From positions 52,068 to 116,067 of the forward strand of contig CALUZB010000017.1 in the NCBI GenBank assembly GCA_944325195.1: a stretch of DNA of 64,000 nucleotides, given 5' to 3'. Under the pieces are notes generated by a model. It worked only from the letters and a program-made list of their open reading frames with translations. It was not told the DNA's origin and ran no database searches. Below, in pieces: positions 11,383-20,557 of this stretch (positions are counted from its first letter, which is position 1; each line of letters opens with the position of its first letter). A program made the translations under genes and the position numbers. This stretch comes from an uncultured Desulfovibrionaceae bacterium. GTDB taxonomy: Bacteria > Desulfobacterota > Desulfovibrionia > Desulfovibrionales > Desulfovibrionaceae.

Positions 11383-12054
11383 CTGTCCTCCGATCAGAGT
11401 TGTTCCGGCCGGGCACTGTCCGCAGTGAGCCGCGTGGTTCACTGCCGGCTGAGGGCTGGGAACATATTAACTGATTTTATGCAATATGCCAATCCGTTTG
11501 CGGATCAGCCTGTTTCACCTTGACGATGAAGTTCGGCTTTCAGGGCCTGTTCAGCTTGAAGTTCAGATTGAAAGCTACCATGTTTCAATCTCTTGTTTAC
11601 TGAATATAAGCAATGCGGCGGCAAAGCCCGGAAGGCGCTTTTCGTCCTTGCGCTTGGGCGGGGGGCTCCCCGCCCGCGTCCCGCGCCCTGTCCTTTCCCC
11701 GCTGAGAGGAGCGGGGAGGAGCTTGAATTCGGCCTGAAGGCCGAGGTCTCAGAGCATAAAGGCATTTTGGCTGAAGCCTGGACGGGGAAAGAGAGCCCGG
11801 CCGGGTGGAAATGTCGGTGGGACGTCTTTCAGGGTTTTGCCGGTTTATTGCCTGCACCGGCGTCGGCGTTTGTTTCACGGACGAACCGCGGTTTGACTGT
11901 CGAATGCACACCAGGGGCGGGTTAGCACAGTCCGCCGGAGCCGGTTAAGGTTGAGGGTAATCCTTCAGGCCCTGAACCCGGGAGCTTTGCGCCGGGAATG
12001 CCCACAACCGGCAATTGAGTCGGGTGGCGGGCGGGCGGCTCCCGGCGCGTCCGG
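11383..12054. other. Intergenic region with a copy of a dispersed repeat
   Basis: About 670 bp with several open frames on both strands, none resembling a protein. Around 11720-11765 lies a CGGCC-TGAA-GGCCG hairpin with flanks that match, in inverted orientation, the segment near 4478-4520. A shorter related stretch is near 11525-11560. I see no RNA gene. Confidence 0.5.
11720..11765 (+). repeat. Dispersed imperfect repeat, copy near 11.7 kb
   Basis: About 40 bp, nearly matching the reverse complement of 4478-4520; both share the core TTCGGCCTGAAGGCCG followed by GGTCTCAG and end in AAAGG. The core is a short stem-loop. It resembles a REP-type intergenic element; how many copies the genome holds is unknown. 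Confidence 0.5.
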
Positions 12055-12522
12055 CTAAAGCGAAAGCAGCATGGCGTGTTCATCGCAGTCGGGGAAATGC
12101 GGGCAGTTGATGCAGTCTGACCAGACCTTCTGGGGCAGGGCTTCCTTGGTCACTTCTATAAATCCCAAACACTCAAAAAAGCCGACCTGGTAGGTCAGGG
12201 CAAACACGCGCCCCAGGCCCAGTTCTCTGGCTTCATCAATACATTTTTGGGTGAGGGCTTTTCCCCAACCCTGTCCGCGGGCCTTCGCGTCCACCACCAG
12301 CGAGCGGATTTCGCCCGCGCCTTCCCAGATGATGGCCAGAGCGCAACAACCCAGAATGGGCCCGCCGTTGCCGGGGTCAATGACATAAAAGTCCCGCAGG
12401 TGGGAGTACAACTGCCGCAGGGAGCGGGGCAGCAGCAGTCCTTCAGCGGCCACATTCAGGAGCAGAGTGTGAATTTCCCGCACATCGTTCATGCGCGCTT
12501 TGCGGATAGTGGGAGTTTCCAT
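12055..12522 (-). CDS. argA: Short N-acetylglutamate synthase-like GNAT acetyltransferase
   Basis: 155 aa, single GNAT domain: acetyl-CoA loop VDAKARGQGWGKAL, then RVFALTYQVGFFECLGF and the C-terminal signature LPQKVWSDCINCPHFPDCDE found at the end of ArgA-type N-acetylglutamate synthases. Stand-alone proteins of this type without the kinase-like domain serve as the first arginine-pathway enzyme in several bacteria. ATG 12522 lies four bases after the stop of the thioredoxin-like gene, so the two are probably co-transcribed. The cysteine cluster near the end may bind metal. Confidence 0.75.
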   Translation of the reverse strand: METPTIRKARMNDVREIHTLLLNVAAEGLLLPRSLRQLYSHLRDFYVIDPGNGGPILGCCALAIIWEGAGEIRSLVVDAKARGQGWGKALTQKCIDEARELGLGRVFALTYQVGFFECLGFIEVTKEALPQKVWSDCINCPHFPDCDEHAMLLSL

Positions 12523-12526
12523 AAGC

Positions 12527-13042
12527 CTATTTATACTTATCGACAATGTCGGTTAATTCTTTCAGCGAGGCAATGCCGATGCGGTATTCCACCAGCGAGC
12601 CCGTGCGGTCGATGACGATTAAGGTGGGAATGCTTTCAATTTCAAAGTAGTCCACAAAATCCTGTCCGCAATGATACACCGGGAAGTTGATGTTCTGCTT
12701 GTCCAGAAAGGCTTCCAACTTGGCGGTGTCCTCGTCAAGCGATATCCCGTACAGGCGCACGCCGCTGTTTGGGGGATAGCGGCGGTGAAACTGCACGAAA
12801 TTGTGCGATTCCTGGGCGCAGGGCGGGCACCAGCTGGCAAAGACGTTCAGGAGAATGATGTCGCCCTTATGGCGGCTGACCATGCTCTCAATCTCGTTCA
12901 TGTTCGCGGGAGTATATTTCTCCGCGGCCTGGACCGGAGCGCAGAAAAGCAGGGCCAGCAACAGCACCGCGGCTGCGGACGCTTTTGAAAGAAGGGTGGC
13001 CGGTTTTACCGGGCGGGAAAAAAGGGATGAAAGTCGGCTCAA
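12527..13042 (-). CDS. Secreted thioredoxin-like (TlpA/ResA-type) protein
   Basis: 171 aa. An N-terminal signal peptide (SKASAAAVLLLALLFCAPVQA) precedes a thioredoxin fold with the redox pair in ASWCPPCAQES and the cis-Pro segment ESIPTLIVID. Predicted to act in the periplasm as a thiol-disulphide reductant or in cytochrome maturation. I place the start at TTG 13042 because AAGGAG lies eight bases before it; the frame stays open upstream to 13150 but that part is Arg/Pro-rich and lacks a ribosome site. Upstream gene of the pair with the GNAT gene. Confidence 0.82.
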   Translation of the reverse strand: MSRLSSLFSRPVKPATLLSKASAAAVLLLALLFCAPVQAAEKYTPANMNEIESMVSRHKGDIILLNVFASWCPPCAQESHNFVQFHRRYPPNSGVRLYGISLDEDTAKLEAFLDKQNINFPVYHCGQDFVDYFEIESIPTLIVIDRTGSLVEYRIGIASLKELTDIVDKYK

Positions 13043-13302
13043 GGTGCTTCTCCTTAAGGTTACAGGTGTTTCAGGCGCAGACGAATACGGCCGTCTGTCT
13101 GCCCGGGGGCTGGGGAAAGGGCGGCTTCCGGTGTCTTCCACCCGCCGCACACGGGCAGGGACGAAATGGGGAAGGGCTCCCGTGAGCCGGAAATCCGTTG
13201 CCTGCCGGGGTACGGGGCCGGGCGGGCGGCCGCCCGGTGCCCGCCGTCATCACATTACTTCAAATATCGTTTCAGCAAAGAGTTTACGCTTCAGCGGCTT
13301 CC

Positions 13303-13911
13303 TCATTCACATTCAATTTCCAGGCCGTTTTCCAAATTGCTCAGCTCCGCGCTGGTCAGGTTTACGGTCTTCCCGTCACTTTGATGGCAGAGGCCGCTTA
13401 CCGGGGAATCATCGACATAGATTACCGAGATGAACAGTTTACCGTCTTCCCTGTATATAATTTCTCTTCCTTCCTGTTTGTCTGCTTTATATTGTACTTC
13501 TGTTTCAAGTGCGCCGCTTTCAGAGTATCGTTTTGTCGTTCCTTCCAGTTTGTCCGCTTTATACGGGGCTTCTCTCTCAAGCGCGCCGCTTTCATAGTAG
13601 GACTTTGCTGTTCCTTCCAGCTTGCCTGCTTTATATGGGAGATCCGCCTGCAGTCCGCCGCTCTCAAAGTAGATGCACTTTCTTGACAGATCCTGGATTA
13701 CGGGGCTGGAATAGGCATTTGCTTCTATGTTGGTATATCCGGCCGCCCGGGCTTCTTCCAGAGTGGCGGGGCATTGGGGCAGTTGCGCGGACTGGGCCCG
13801 GGCCGGGGGTGCGGACAGGGCGGACATAACGGAAAGGGCACACCAGAAGGCTGCCGGATAAACCAGACGCCGGACGGCGTTTGACGGTATTCTGAAGTTA
13901 TGGTTCAGCAT
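13303..13911 (-). CDS. Secreted YwqK/MORN-repeat protein, copy 1
   Basis: 202 aa. Signal peptide (YPAAFWCALSVMSALSAPPARAQ) then repeated units of the form YKADKLEGTTKRYSESGALE, about 23 residues each, as in YwqK-family antitoxin/MORN-like proteins. The conserved tail reads SPVSGLCHQSDGKT. GGAGGTG precedes ATG 13911. It is a shorter tandem duplicate of the next gene; the upstream regions are also duplicated, so each copy probably has its own promoter. Function unknown. Confidence 0.75.
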   Translation of the reverse strand: MLNHNFRIPSNAVRRLVYPAAFWCALSVMSALSAPPARAQSAQLPQCPATLEEARAAGYTNIEANAYSSPVIQDLSRKCIYFESGGLQADLPYKAGKLEGTAKSYYESGALEREAPYKADKLEGTTKRYSESGALETEVQYKADKQEGREIIYREDGKLFISVIYVDDSPVSGLCHQSDGKTVNLTSAELSNLENGLEIECE

Positions 13912-14012
13912 TTGCACCTCCAAAAGGTTTGGTGTTTCAAGTCACAATTCGGCCCGCTCGGGCTGCACCGCATCCGGCAGATCCGGCCCGGCCGCGTTTG
14001 CAGCGGGCTTCC

Positions 14013-14762
14013 TCACCTGCATTCCACATCCAGGCCGTTTTTCCAATTGCTCAGTTCCGCGTTGGTCAGGGGTACGGTTTCACCGTCGCTTTGGTGGCAG
14101 AGGCCACTTACCGGGGAACCCTCGGCATAGATTATTGAGATGAGGGGCTTGCCGTTTTCCCTGTACTTTATTGCCTCACCTTCCTTGCGGCCCGCTTTAT
14201 ATGTTACTTCCGATAAAAGCCTGCCGCTTTCAGAATAGGTTCTGGCTATTCCTTCTTCTTTGTCCGCTTTATATGGTATTTCAGCTTGGAGACTGCCGTT
14301 TTCATAGTAGGACTTCAGTGTTCCTTCCGATTTGCCCGCTTCATATGGGAGTTCGCTTGCAAGCATGCCGTTGTCATAATAGTGTTTCAGCTTCCCTTCC
14401 CGTTGATCTGCTTTATATGGCTCTTCGGTTTGAAGCCTGCCATCATCATTGTAGCTTTTTGCTGTTCCATCGAGCTTGTCCGCTTTATACGGCAGCTCAA
14501 CTTGCAGTCTGCCGTTCTCAAAATATATACACTTTATGGATTGATCCTGAGTTATGAGATGAAAATATATATTTGCTCCTGCATGAGTGTATCCGGCCGC
14601 CCGGGCTTCTTCCAGGGTAGGGGGGCATTGGGGCAGTTGCGCGGACTGGGCCCGGGCCGGGGGCGCGGACAGGGCGGACATAACGGAAAGGACACACCAG
14701 AAGGCCGCCGGATAAACCAGACGCCGGACGGCGTTTAACGGTTTGAAGTTGCGCTCAGGCAT
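14013..14762 (-). CDS. Secreted YwqK/MORN-repeat protein, copy 2
   Basis: 249 aa, same signal peptide, same repeat type and same C-terminal tail as the neighbouring copy but with about two more repeat units (LPYKADKLDGTAKSYNDDG and relatives). GAGGTG precedes ATG 14762. Repeat number variation between the copies suggests expansion or contraction by recombination. Confidence 0.75.
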   Translation of the reverse strand: MPERNFKPLNAVRRLVYPAAFWCVLSVMSALSAPPARAQSAQLPQCPPTLEEARAAGYTHAGANIYFHLITQDQSIKCIYFENGRLQVELPYKADKLDGTAKSYNDDGRLQTEEPYKADQREGKLKHYYDNGMLASELPYEAGKSEGTLKSYYENGSLQAEIPYKADKEEGIARTYSESGRLLSEVTYKAGRKEGEAIKYRENGKPLISIIYAEGSPVSGLCHQSDGETVPLTNAELSNWKNGLDVECR

Positions 14763-15034
14763 TTGCACCTCAGAAAGGTTTGGTGTTTCAAGTCACAATC
14801 CGGCCCGGTCGGGCTGCACCGCGCACGGCAGATCCGGCCCGGCCGCCGGGCGCTCGGTCCGACTGTCGGCCTCTTCCTGCATGTGCCCCGCCGTCTTTGC
14901 AGCGGAACAGTAAAAATGCTTCCACAGGCTTCAGCGATTGTCAACAGTTTTTCACTCTGACCACTATCTGTCGGAGCCAGCCCCTGTCCGCTCTCCGCGC
15001 GCTGTGTGTTCACTCCGCGCTGCGCCCCTGTCCG

Positions 15035-17533
15035 TCAGTTCAGGCCGAGCAGGCGTTTGGCTTCTTTCACCGCGCCCACCGCATCGGCGGAGTAGCCGGA
15101 CGCGCCGATTGCCCGCGCGTATTCCTCAGTCACCACCGCTCCGCCTACCATCACCTTGATGGGCAGGCCTTTTTCCTTAAGCAGGGCAATGGTGTCTTCC
15201 ATGCGCACCATGGTGGTGGTCATCAGGGCGGAAAGCCCGATGAGCGAAGCCTTGTTGTTGATCGCCGCTTCCACTATGGTTTCGGCCTTCACGTCCTTGC
15301 CCAGGTCAATGACCTCAAAACCGTGATTGCTCAGCATCAGAATCACGATGTTCTTGCCGATGTCGTGGATGTCGCCCTCAACCGTGGCCATGATTACCAC
15401 CGGCCGGTCAGACGCGGCATTATCTTCTTCCAGCAGCGGCTTGAGCCGGGCAAAGGCGGTCTGCATGGTTTCCGCCGCCTTCAGCAGTTGGGGCAGGAAG
15501 TATTCCTTGCGCTCGTACTTTTCGCCCACCGCGGTAATGGCGGGAATCAGCCGGGTCTGCACAATGTCAAACGGGGCTTCGTCCGCTTCCAGCAGGGCTT
15601 CCACCAGGGGCAGCACTTTGTCCTTGCGCCCTTTGATCACGCAATCTTCCAGACTGAGCCCGTCCGCCGCGCTTTTCGCGCCGGAAGCAGAGGCGCCCGC
15701 CGCCCTGTCCCGGCCTTCCCCCTGGTTGCTTTGGGGGGCTGGAGCCGTGCCGCCGCCGCTTGTTCCGCCGCCCGTCCCCGCCGGTTTCCAATCGGCATAG
15801 GCGTTGACGAAATCATCTATGCCGTCCTGTTTGCCCAGCAGGGCGTTGGTTGCGGCCACTGCTTCCATAAGTCGGCGGTTTCCCGGGTTGGCAATGCAGG
15901 CGGAAAGCCCGGCTCCGGCCGCCATGTTCAGAAAGGCGGCGTTGAGAATTTCCCGGGCCGGCATTCCGAATGAAACGTTGGACAGGCCCACACTGGTGGC
16001 CAGGCCCAGATTATCGCAATAGCGAATGGTTTCCAAACAGGCGCGCCCGGCGTCCGGGCTGGCGGACACGGTCAGGGCCAGCACGTCCACCAGAATCATC
16101 TGTTTGGGCACGTCCAGGGCGAACAGTTGCTCGAGCAGGCGGTCCAGAATGGCGATGCGCTGGGCCGCGGTGCGGGGCAACTCACCGCCGGTCAGGGGCA
16201 GGAGAATGAACGGAGAGCCGTATTTCAGACACAGCGGCGCCAGGGCTTCCACCCGGCCCGGTTCTCCGTTGATGGAATTGACCAGGGGCGCGCCCGGACA
16301 GGTTTCCAGAGCCGCTTCAACGGCCTTGGGGTTGGCGCTGTCAAGGCACAGGGGCAGAGGGGTCTGCCCGGCGAGCATTTCCACCAGTTGGGGCAGCAGC
16401 AGGGGTTCGTCCACCCCGGGCGCGCCCACGTTGACGTCGAGAATGGGGGCCCCGGCCAGGGTCTGCTCTTCCGCATATTGCAGGGCCAGGGCAAAACGGC
16501 CCTGCTGCAGTTCAGCGGTGAGCAGCTTTTTGCCGGTGGGGTTGATGCGCTCGCCGATTACCCGCAGCGGTTCATTGCCGCCGATGCGCACCGCCCGGGA
16601 GCGGGAGGTGACCACCAGGCAGTCGCGCTTGGGATAGGCCGTGGGCGGAGGCGGGAGGGCGTTCAGTTTTTTGCGCAGGGCCGCGATATGGGCCGGGGTG
16701 GTGCCGCAGCAGCCGCCCAGCAGTTTGGCTCCCCCGGCGGCAAAGTCCGCGGTGAGCGCGGCGAATTCTTCCGGCCCCAGCCGGAACACCGTGTTGCCGT
16801 TTTCCAACTCGGGCAGACCGGCGTTGGGCTCAATCAGCATGGGAACCGGGCAGTTATCCAGCAGTTCGGCCGCCACCGCCTGCATTTCCCTGGGCCCGGC
16901 GCTGCAGTTGGTGCTGATGATATCCACGCCCATGTTCAGCATGGTTTCCTTATATACCAGAGGCGAAGTGCCGGTAAGGCTCATGCCGCTCTCAAAGGTC
17001 ATGGACACGCCGACGGGCAGGGCGCATTCCTCGCGGGCGGCCACCACCACCGCTTTCAGCTCGCTTAAATCAAAATGGGTTTCCGCCAGCAGCAGGTCAA
17101 CCCCGCCCTGAACCAGGCCGCGGATCTGCTCGCGGAACACCGCCACCATTTCCCGGAAGCTCATTTCTCCCAAGGGCCGGATAAAGTGCCCGGTGGGGCC
17201 GATGCTGCCCGCCACAAACACCGGGCGGCCCATAGCCTTCTGCCCGGCCTGCGCCGCTTCCCGGGCAAAGGCGGCCATGCGCCGGTTGAACTCCACCACT
17301 TCCAGCCCGGCCGGCAGTTTCAGGCGGGTGCCGCCGAAGGTGTTGGTGGTGATCACGTCGGCGCCGGCCTCGATATATTCGCGGTGAATGCCCACCAGCA
17401 CGTCCGGGTTTTCCAGACAGAAGAATTCCGGGCTCATGCCCGGGGTCAGGCCGCGGCTTTGCAGCATAGTGCCCATGCCGCCGTCAAAACAGATGAAGCC
17501 CGGCCCGCGCAGAAAATCAATAAACTTGCTCAC
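15035..17533 (-). CDS. metH: Cobalamin-dependent methionine synthase without activation domain
   Basis: 832 aa. N-terminal homocysteine S-methyltransferase barrel (GGMGTMLQ, ITTNTFGG, NCSAGPREM, zinc ligands in LLGGCCGTT), pterin-binding barrel beginning RVIGERINPTGKK, then the B12 cap and cobalamin domain with EGDIHDIGKNIV and GLSALMTTT. The protein stops after the cobalamin domain, so the SAM-dependent reactivation domain of E. coli MetH is absent; such short forms exist in anaerobes and need a separate reactivase. Start GTG 17533 follows GAGGG; an extension to 17590 is open but unlike the family. A low-complexity Gly/Ala linker lies before the B12 module. Confidence 0.92.
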   Translation of the reverse strand: MSKFIDFLRGPGFICFDGGMGTMLQSRGLTPGMSPEFFCLENPDVLVGIHREYIEAGADVITTNTFGGTRLKLPAGLEVVEFNRRMAAFAREAAQAGQKAMGRPVFVAGSIGPTGHFIRPLGEMSFREMVAVFREQIRGLVQGGVDLLLAETHFDLSELKAVVVAAREECALPVGVSMTFESGMSLTGTSPLVYKETMLNMGVDIISTNCSAGPREMQAVAAELLDNCPVPMLIEPNAGLPELENGNTVFRLGPEEFAALTADFAAGGAKLLGGCCGTTPAHIAALRKKLNALPPPPTAYPKRDCLVVTSRSRAVRIGGNEPLRVIGERINPTGKKLLTAELQQGRFALALQYAEEQTLAGAPILDVNVGAPGVDEPLLLPQLVEMLAGQTPLPLCLDSANPKAVEAALETCPGAPLVNSINGEPGRVEALAPLCLKYGSPFILLPLTGGELPRTAAQRIAILDRLLEQLFALDVPKQMILVDVLALTVSASPDAGRACLETIRYCDNLGLATSVGLSNVSFGMPAREILNAAFLNMAAGAGLSACIANPGNRRLMEAVAATNALLGKQDGIDDFVNAYADWKPAGTGGGTSGGGTAPAPQSNQGEGRDRAAGASASGAKSAADGLSLEDCVIKGRKDKVLPLVEALLEADEAPFDIVQTRLIPAITAVGEKYERKEYFLPQLLKAAETMQTAFARLKPLLEEDNAASDRPVVIMATVEGDIHDIGKNIVILMLSNHGFEVIDLGKDVKAETIVEAAINNKASLIGLSALMTTTMVRMEDTIALLKEKGLPIKVMVGGAVVTEEYARAIGASGYSADAVGAVKEAKRLLGLN

Positions 17534-17824
17534 GTCTGCCCTCGCTTGAGTTTTTCGGGGTATATTTCCCTGTTTCGTGAAATAATGCAAGGTCTTTATC
17601 GCCGCCCGGTCAGGGAAAAACCGGTCTGGAAGCCTTTTATGAAATTAAAGCGCCGTCCGGTATTAAGAATTTCGGGCCGGGGCCGATATATCAGGTAAGC
17701 TCATGACGATTGCCGCCTTGCAGCGGAAAGTTCCGCTTTCGGGCTCGGGGCGCATTCGACAAACTGTCTAACCGGCGGGTTCCACCCGCGTTAAACAGGC
17801 TGTTTCGGCCTGATATAAGAGAAT

Positions 17825-18703
17825 ATGCCTATGTATCGCATCTTTTGGGCTTTACTGATCAGTGCATTTACGGCGTTGCCGGCAATGGCGCAGCAGAATG
17901 CTGCGTCCGGGCTTAACGCCGATACTCCTTTGGTGATTGAGTCTTCCGGAGACGCCGTGGTTAACGGGCGCAAGGTACCCTTAAGCACAATCAACCGCCT
18001 GGACACGGGCTATTTCATTCCCGACGGCAAGGGCGGGCTGATCTGGAGTCAGGGGAAGCAGCCCCGGCCGGAAATGGCGCCCAGCTATCTGGACGCGCGG
18101 GAAATCAAGCTGCAGGTGCGCGAAATTGCCGAGCAGTTGCTGGCGAACATTCAGCAGCAGGAGCTCAGGGGCAAAATCGCGCTGCCCACTTCCTTTGTCA
18201 ATCAGGACAACTTTGAGCAGACGTCGGCGTTCGGACGCTATATTGCCGAGCAGATGTTCCACGAGTTCAATCAGCGCGGTTTTCAGACCCGCGAATACCG
18301 GCTTTCCGGCCAGGATATCCGCATGGGAGAGGGCGCGGGCGATTTTTACCTCAGCCGGGCCAAAGGTAAGGTTAAGGTTACTGACGGGGCAAACGTGGTG
18401 CTGGTGGGCACTTATTATCAGGACGGGGTGAATGTGTTTGTCAACGCCCGCCTGATTCGTCCGTCTGACGGGTATGTTTACCGTACCGCCCAGATGGTCA
18501 TGCCCATTACTCCCACCACCCGCACCATGCTGGCCCGCACCGGACGCCGCCTGGAAAGCGGCAGTATGCAGATTGTCTCCAAGGAATGGGTCATGGAACG
18601 GCAGTCCGGGAGCAGCGGGCGCGGCAGTAAGCAACGCCCGGCAGCGGAAGCTCAGTCCGCCGGAAACGGCAGTCCGGTTGACCAGGGGTTTGACATTCAC
18701 TAG
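17825..18703 (+). CDS. FlgO-domain secreted protein, first copy
   Basis: 292 aa. Signal peptide (MYRIFWALLISAFTALPAMA) and a central FlgO-type domain: TSFVNQDNFEQTSAFGRYIAEQMFHEFN, then GFQTREYRL and ANVVLVGTYYQDGVNVFVNARLI. The family is named after an outer-membrane flagellar protein of Vibrio; the roles of most members are unknown. Two starts (17825, 17831) are possible. It heads a three-gene cluster with a lipoprotein and a second FlgO-domain protein. Confidence 0.7.
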   Translation: MPMYRIFWALLISAFTALPAMAQQNAASGLNADTPLVIESSGDAVVNGRKVPLSTINRLDTGYFIPDGKGGLIWSQGKQPRPEMAPSYLDAREIKLQVREIAEQLLANIQQQELRGKIALPTSFVNQDNFEQTSAFGRYIAEQMFHEFNQRGFQTREYRLSGQDIRMGEGAGDFYLSRAKGKVKVTDGANVVLVGTYYQDGVNVFVNARLIRPSDGYVYRTAQMVMPITPTTRTMLARTGRRLESGSMQIVSKEWVMERQSGSSGRGSKQRPAAEAQSAGNGSPVDQGFDIH

Positions 18704-18896
18704 GTGCAAACCGGTTTTTGAATTCGGGTTGCTCCGGCGGCCGGGCAGGCCGGACGCCCTGGCCGCCCGTATCGCGGAAATTGTGTTTCCCCGCGACACG
18801 AAAGGCAGTGTATTGAGTGGTAATGTTTCAATCTGAAAAAGCTTTAAGCAGAAGGCCGGGCTGTGGAAAACGGTTCGGGTCTGTCGGGATATTGTG

Positions 18897-19166
18897 ATGA
18901 ACAGATTGATTGCAGGTGCGCTTTGCGCGGTGTGTTTCGGATTTGGCCTCACCGGCTGTGGCGGTCAGGAAGTGGTCAGCGCCCCTTATGCCGATGAAAC
19001 TCTGGCCAATTACCAGGCCGGGAAGGATTTTCTGGCCGCGGGCCGCTATGAGCTGGCTAAGGAAAGTTTTACTCTGGCTTTGGCTTCCAGCCGCGATCCA
19101 CAGATGCGGTATGTCCTGATGCAGGAAATAGACAGTGTGAATATGATGATTGAAACCCGCCGCTGA
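18897..19166 (+). CDS. Small lipoprotein
   Basis: 89 aa. Lipoprotein signal ending in the lipobox LTGC, followed by a TPR-like pair of helices (NYQAGKDFLAAGRYELAKESFTLAL). GTG 18894 directly precedes ATG 18897 and either may be used. Its position between two FlgO-domain genes suggests a joint envelope function, but nothing in the sequence proves it. Confidence 0.65.
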   Translation: MNRLIAGALCAVCFGFGLTGCGGQEVVSAPYADETLANYQAGKDFLAAGRYELAKESFTLALASSRDPQMRYVLMQEIDSVNMMIETRR

Positions 19167-19326
19167 GCCGGGTGCGGCAGGCGGGCGGAAATGGCGTTCG
19201 GGTAAACAGGCATTGCCCGGCCCGGATAAGGCGGCGTCAGGCAGGGTACGGAATAAGCCGAGGCAGGCGCAAAGTCTGCAGCAATGGGAGAGGGCTTGCT
19301 TGGATAAGCAATGCCGGGAGAGTTAT

Positions 19327-19977
19327 ATGAAAAAAACGGTTTTCTTATATGTTGTTTTAGCGCTGTCCATATTCATTCCTTTAAGTGCGGCAGCGGACGA
19401 AGCCACGCCGCCGCCGGCTCCGCTGGTACCCACGGCGACCCAGAAAATGGCGGCGGAAATCAACGCCCAGATGAGTTATGTTGCCGATTCGGCCGCCGGA
19501 CTTTCCATAGTGGTAACCACTCCGCAGGATCTGAACAATCTTGAAACCTCAAATCCGCTGGGGCGGCAGTTGCAGGAAGAAATGGCCTATCTGCTTACCC
19601 GTTCCGGGTATCGGGTGCAGGAAATCCGCAAAGGAAAGTATGTGGTGTTTGATAAGGAGCAGGGCGAGTTTCTGCTGACCAGAGATACCGACTTGCTGCA
19701 GTCCACCCGGTTCAACGCCAATCTGATTTTGGTGGGGACTTACACGGTTGGTCCCAAATCGGTGCGGGTGAACATGAAAGTGCTTCACGCCCCCAGCCGG
19801 GAAGTGCTTGCTTCCAGTTCCGCCACCATTCCCATGACCCGGGAAGTGCGTACTCTGACCAGTAATCGCGGGCTGGAAAATCTGGGGCGCACCCCTTCCG
19901 TGGGCACCAGTCTGCCCTATGGCAGTGGTATGCTCAGCCAGGATACCAGTGATTTGCGCTCCTATTATCATTATTGA
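19327..19977 (+). CDS. FlgO-domain secreted protein, second copy
   Basis: 216 aa. Signal peptide (KKTVFLYVVLALSIFIPLSAAA) and FlgO-type core: DLNNLETSNPLGRQLQEEMAYLL, SGYRVQEIRKGKYVVF, FNANLILVGTYTVGPKSVRV. GGGAGAG six bases before ATG 19327 fixes the start. Related to the protein at 17825 in the core only; the C-terminus differs (LPYGSGMLSQDTSD). Confidence 0.72.
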   Translation: MKKTVFLYVVLALSIFIPLSAAADEATPPPAPLVPTATQKMAAEINAQMSYVADSAAGLSIVVTTPQDLNNLETSNPLGRQLQEEMAYLLTRSGYRVQEIRKGKYVVFDKEQGEFLLTRDTDLLQSTRFNANLILVGTYTVGPKSVRVNMKVLHAPSREVLASSSATIPMTREVRTLTSNRGLENLGRTPSVGTSLPYGSGMLSQDTSDLRSYYHY

Positions 19978-20197
19978 CCCGTTAAGGCCCGGTCTGATGA
20001 GCTTGGGTCACACCTGTCCGATGCGGGTTGTGGGCTGGACGGGCACACTGCATAACCGGAGGCGGCCGCTTGATGCGCCGCCTTTTTTGGGTCCGAGAGT
20101 TCGTTCAGCTGGGGGCTGTTTACAGGTTCGGTTAGAGCGGCAGCGGCTTAAAATTTATGTTGCCCTATTTGCACTTTTAGTTTAAACAATAGCAGCG

Positions 20198-20274
20198 CGG
20201 AGCGTAGCGCAGTTTGGTAGCGCACCTGCCTTGGGAGCAGGGGGTCGCAGGTTCAAGTCTTGCCGCTCCGACCA
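20198..20274 (+). tRNA. tRNA-Pro(TGG)
   Basis: 77 nt including an encoded CCA. Acceptor stem CGGAGCG/CGCTCCG, D arm around TAGCGCAGTTTGGTAGCGCA, anticodon stem CCTGC/GCAGG with loop CTTGGGA (anticodon TGG), T arm GCAGG-TTCAAGT-CTTGC. It is intact and reads toward the prophage, whose end lies 86 bp further on. Confidence 0.96.
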
Positions 20275-20281
20275 GAAATTT

Positions 20282-20320
20282 CAAGGGCTTTTCGGGTTGC
20301 CGAAGGCCCTTGTTTTTTTG
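20282..20320 (+). terminator. Intrinsic terminator of tRNA-Pro
   Basis: Stem CAAGGGC (20282-20288) with GCCCTTG (20306-20312), extended inward by CGG/CCG, followed by seven T residues. Confidence 0.85.
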
Positions 20321-20359
20321 AGCGGTACCGTAGCGGTACTCACTTGTTAATTTTATCAT

Positions 20360-20406
20360 TGTGAGCTGTCACGCAAAATGAGAATTTTAATCACGACAAA
20401 TGAGAA
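20360..20406 (+). mobile_element. Right end (attR) of the Mu-like prophage with two transposase sites
   Basis: Reading inward the end would be TGTGAGCTGT followed by CACGCAAAATGAGAA (20370-20384) and, exactly 22 bp later, CACGACAAATGAGAA (20392-20406). This copies the layout of phage Mu, where a terminal TG, ten bases further a CAC-starting MuA site and a second site 22 bp on make up the end. The five bases before it (ATCAT, 20355-20359) would be the target duplication. The prophage therefore covers 20360 to beyond 64000; the other end is not in the window. The second site recurs at the Rha cassettes. Confidence 0.7.
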
Positions 20407-20481
20407 TAGAAAGGCGAGAATATTTAAAATTTTTTAGAGAGAAATGTGTCCTATTTCCAATGAAAATTTTATAAGGAGCAA

Positions 20482-20508
20482 AAGGAGGGACCTCCCTATT
20501 TTTTTGGT
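20482..20508 (-). terminator. Terminator at the end of the phage transcript
   Basis: GGAGGGA-CCTCCC inverted repeat with A/T runs on both sides; on the minus strand it is followed by TTTTG and on the plus strand by a run of seven T, so it can act in both directions. It lies downstream of the last phage gene. Confidence 0.6.
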
Positions 20509-20557
20509 TTCCGTCCTGTGCAGAGAGAGAATTTCCGCAACGTCCTTATTTCGTGTA

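Noticed and set aside
14763..17824. B12 or SAM riboswitch near metH
   Set aside because: The 290 bp upstream of metH show no B12-box or SAM-box-like conserved core that I can recognise.
20198..20274. tRNA-Pro as a phage integration site
   Set aside because: No integrase of the tyrosine or serine type is seen, no duplicated tRNA end lies at the junction, and the phage has a Mu-type transposase and terminus.
20345..20360. TGTTAA at 20345 as the phage end
   Set aside because: The distance from this TG to the first CAC site is too long; TG at 20360 gives the ten-base spacing of Mu.
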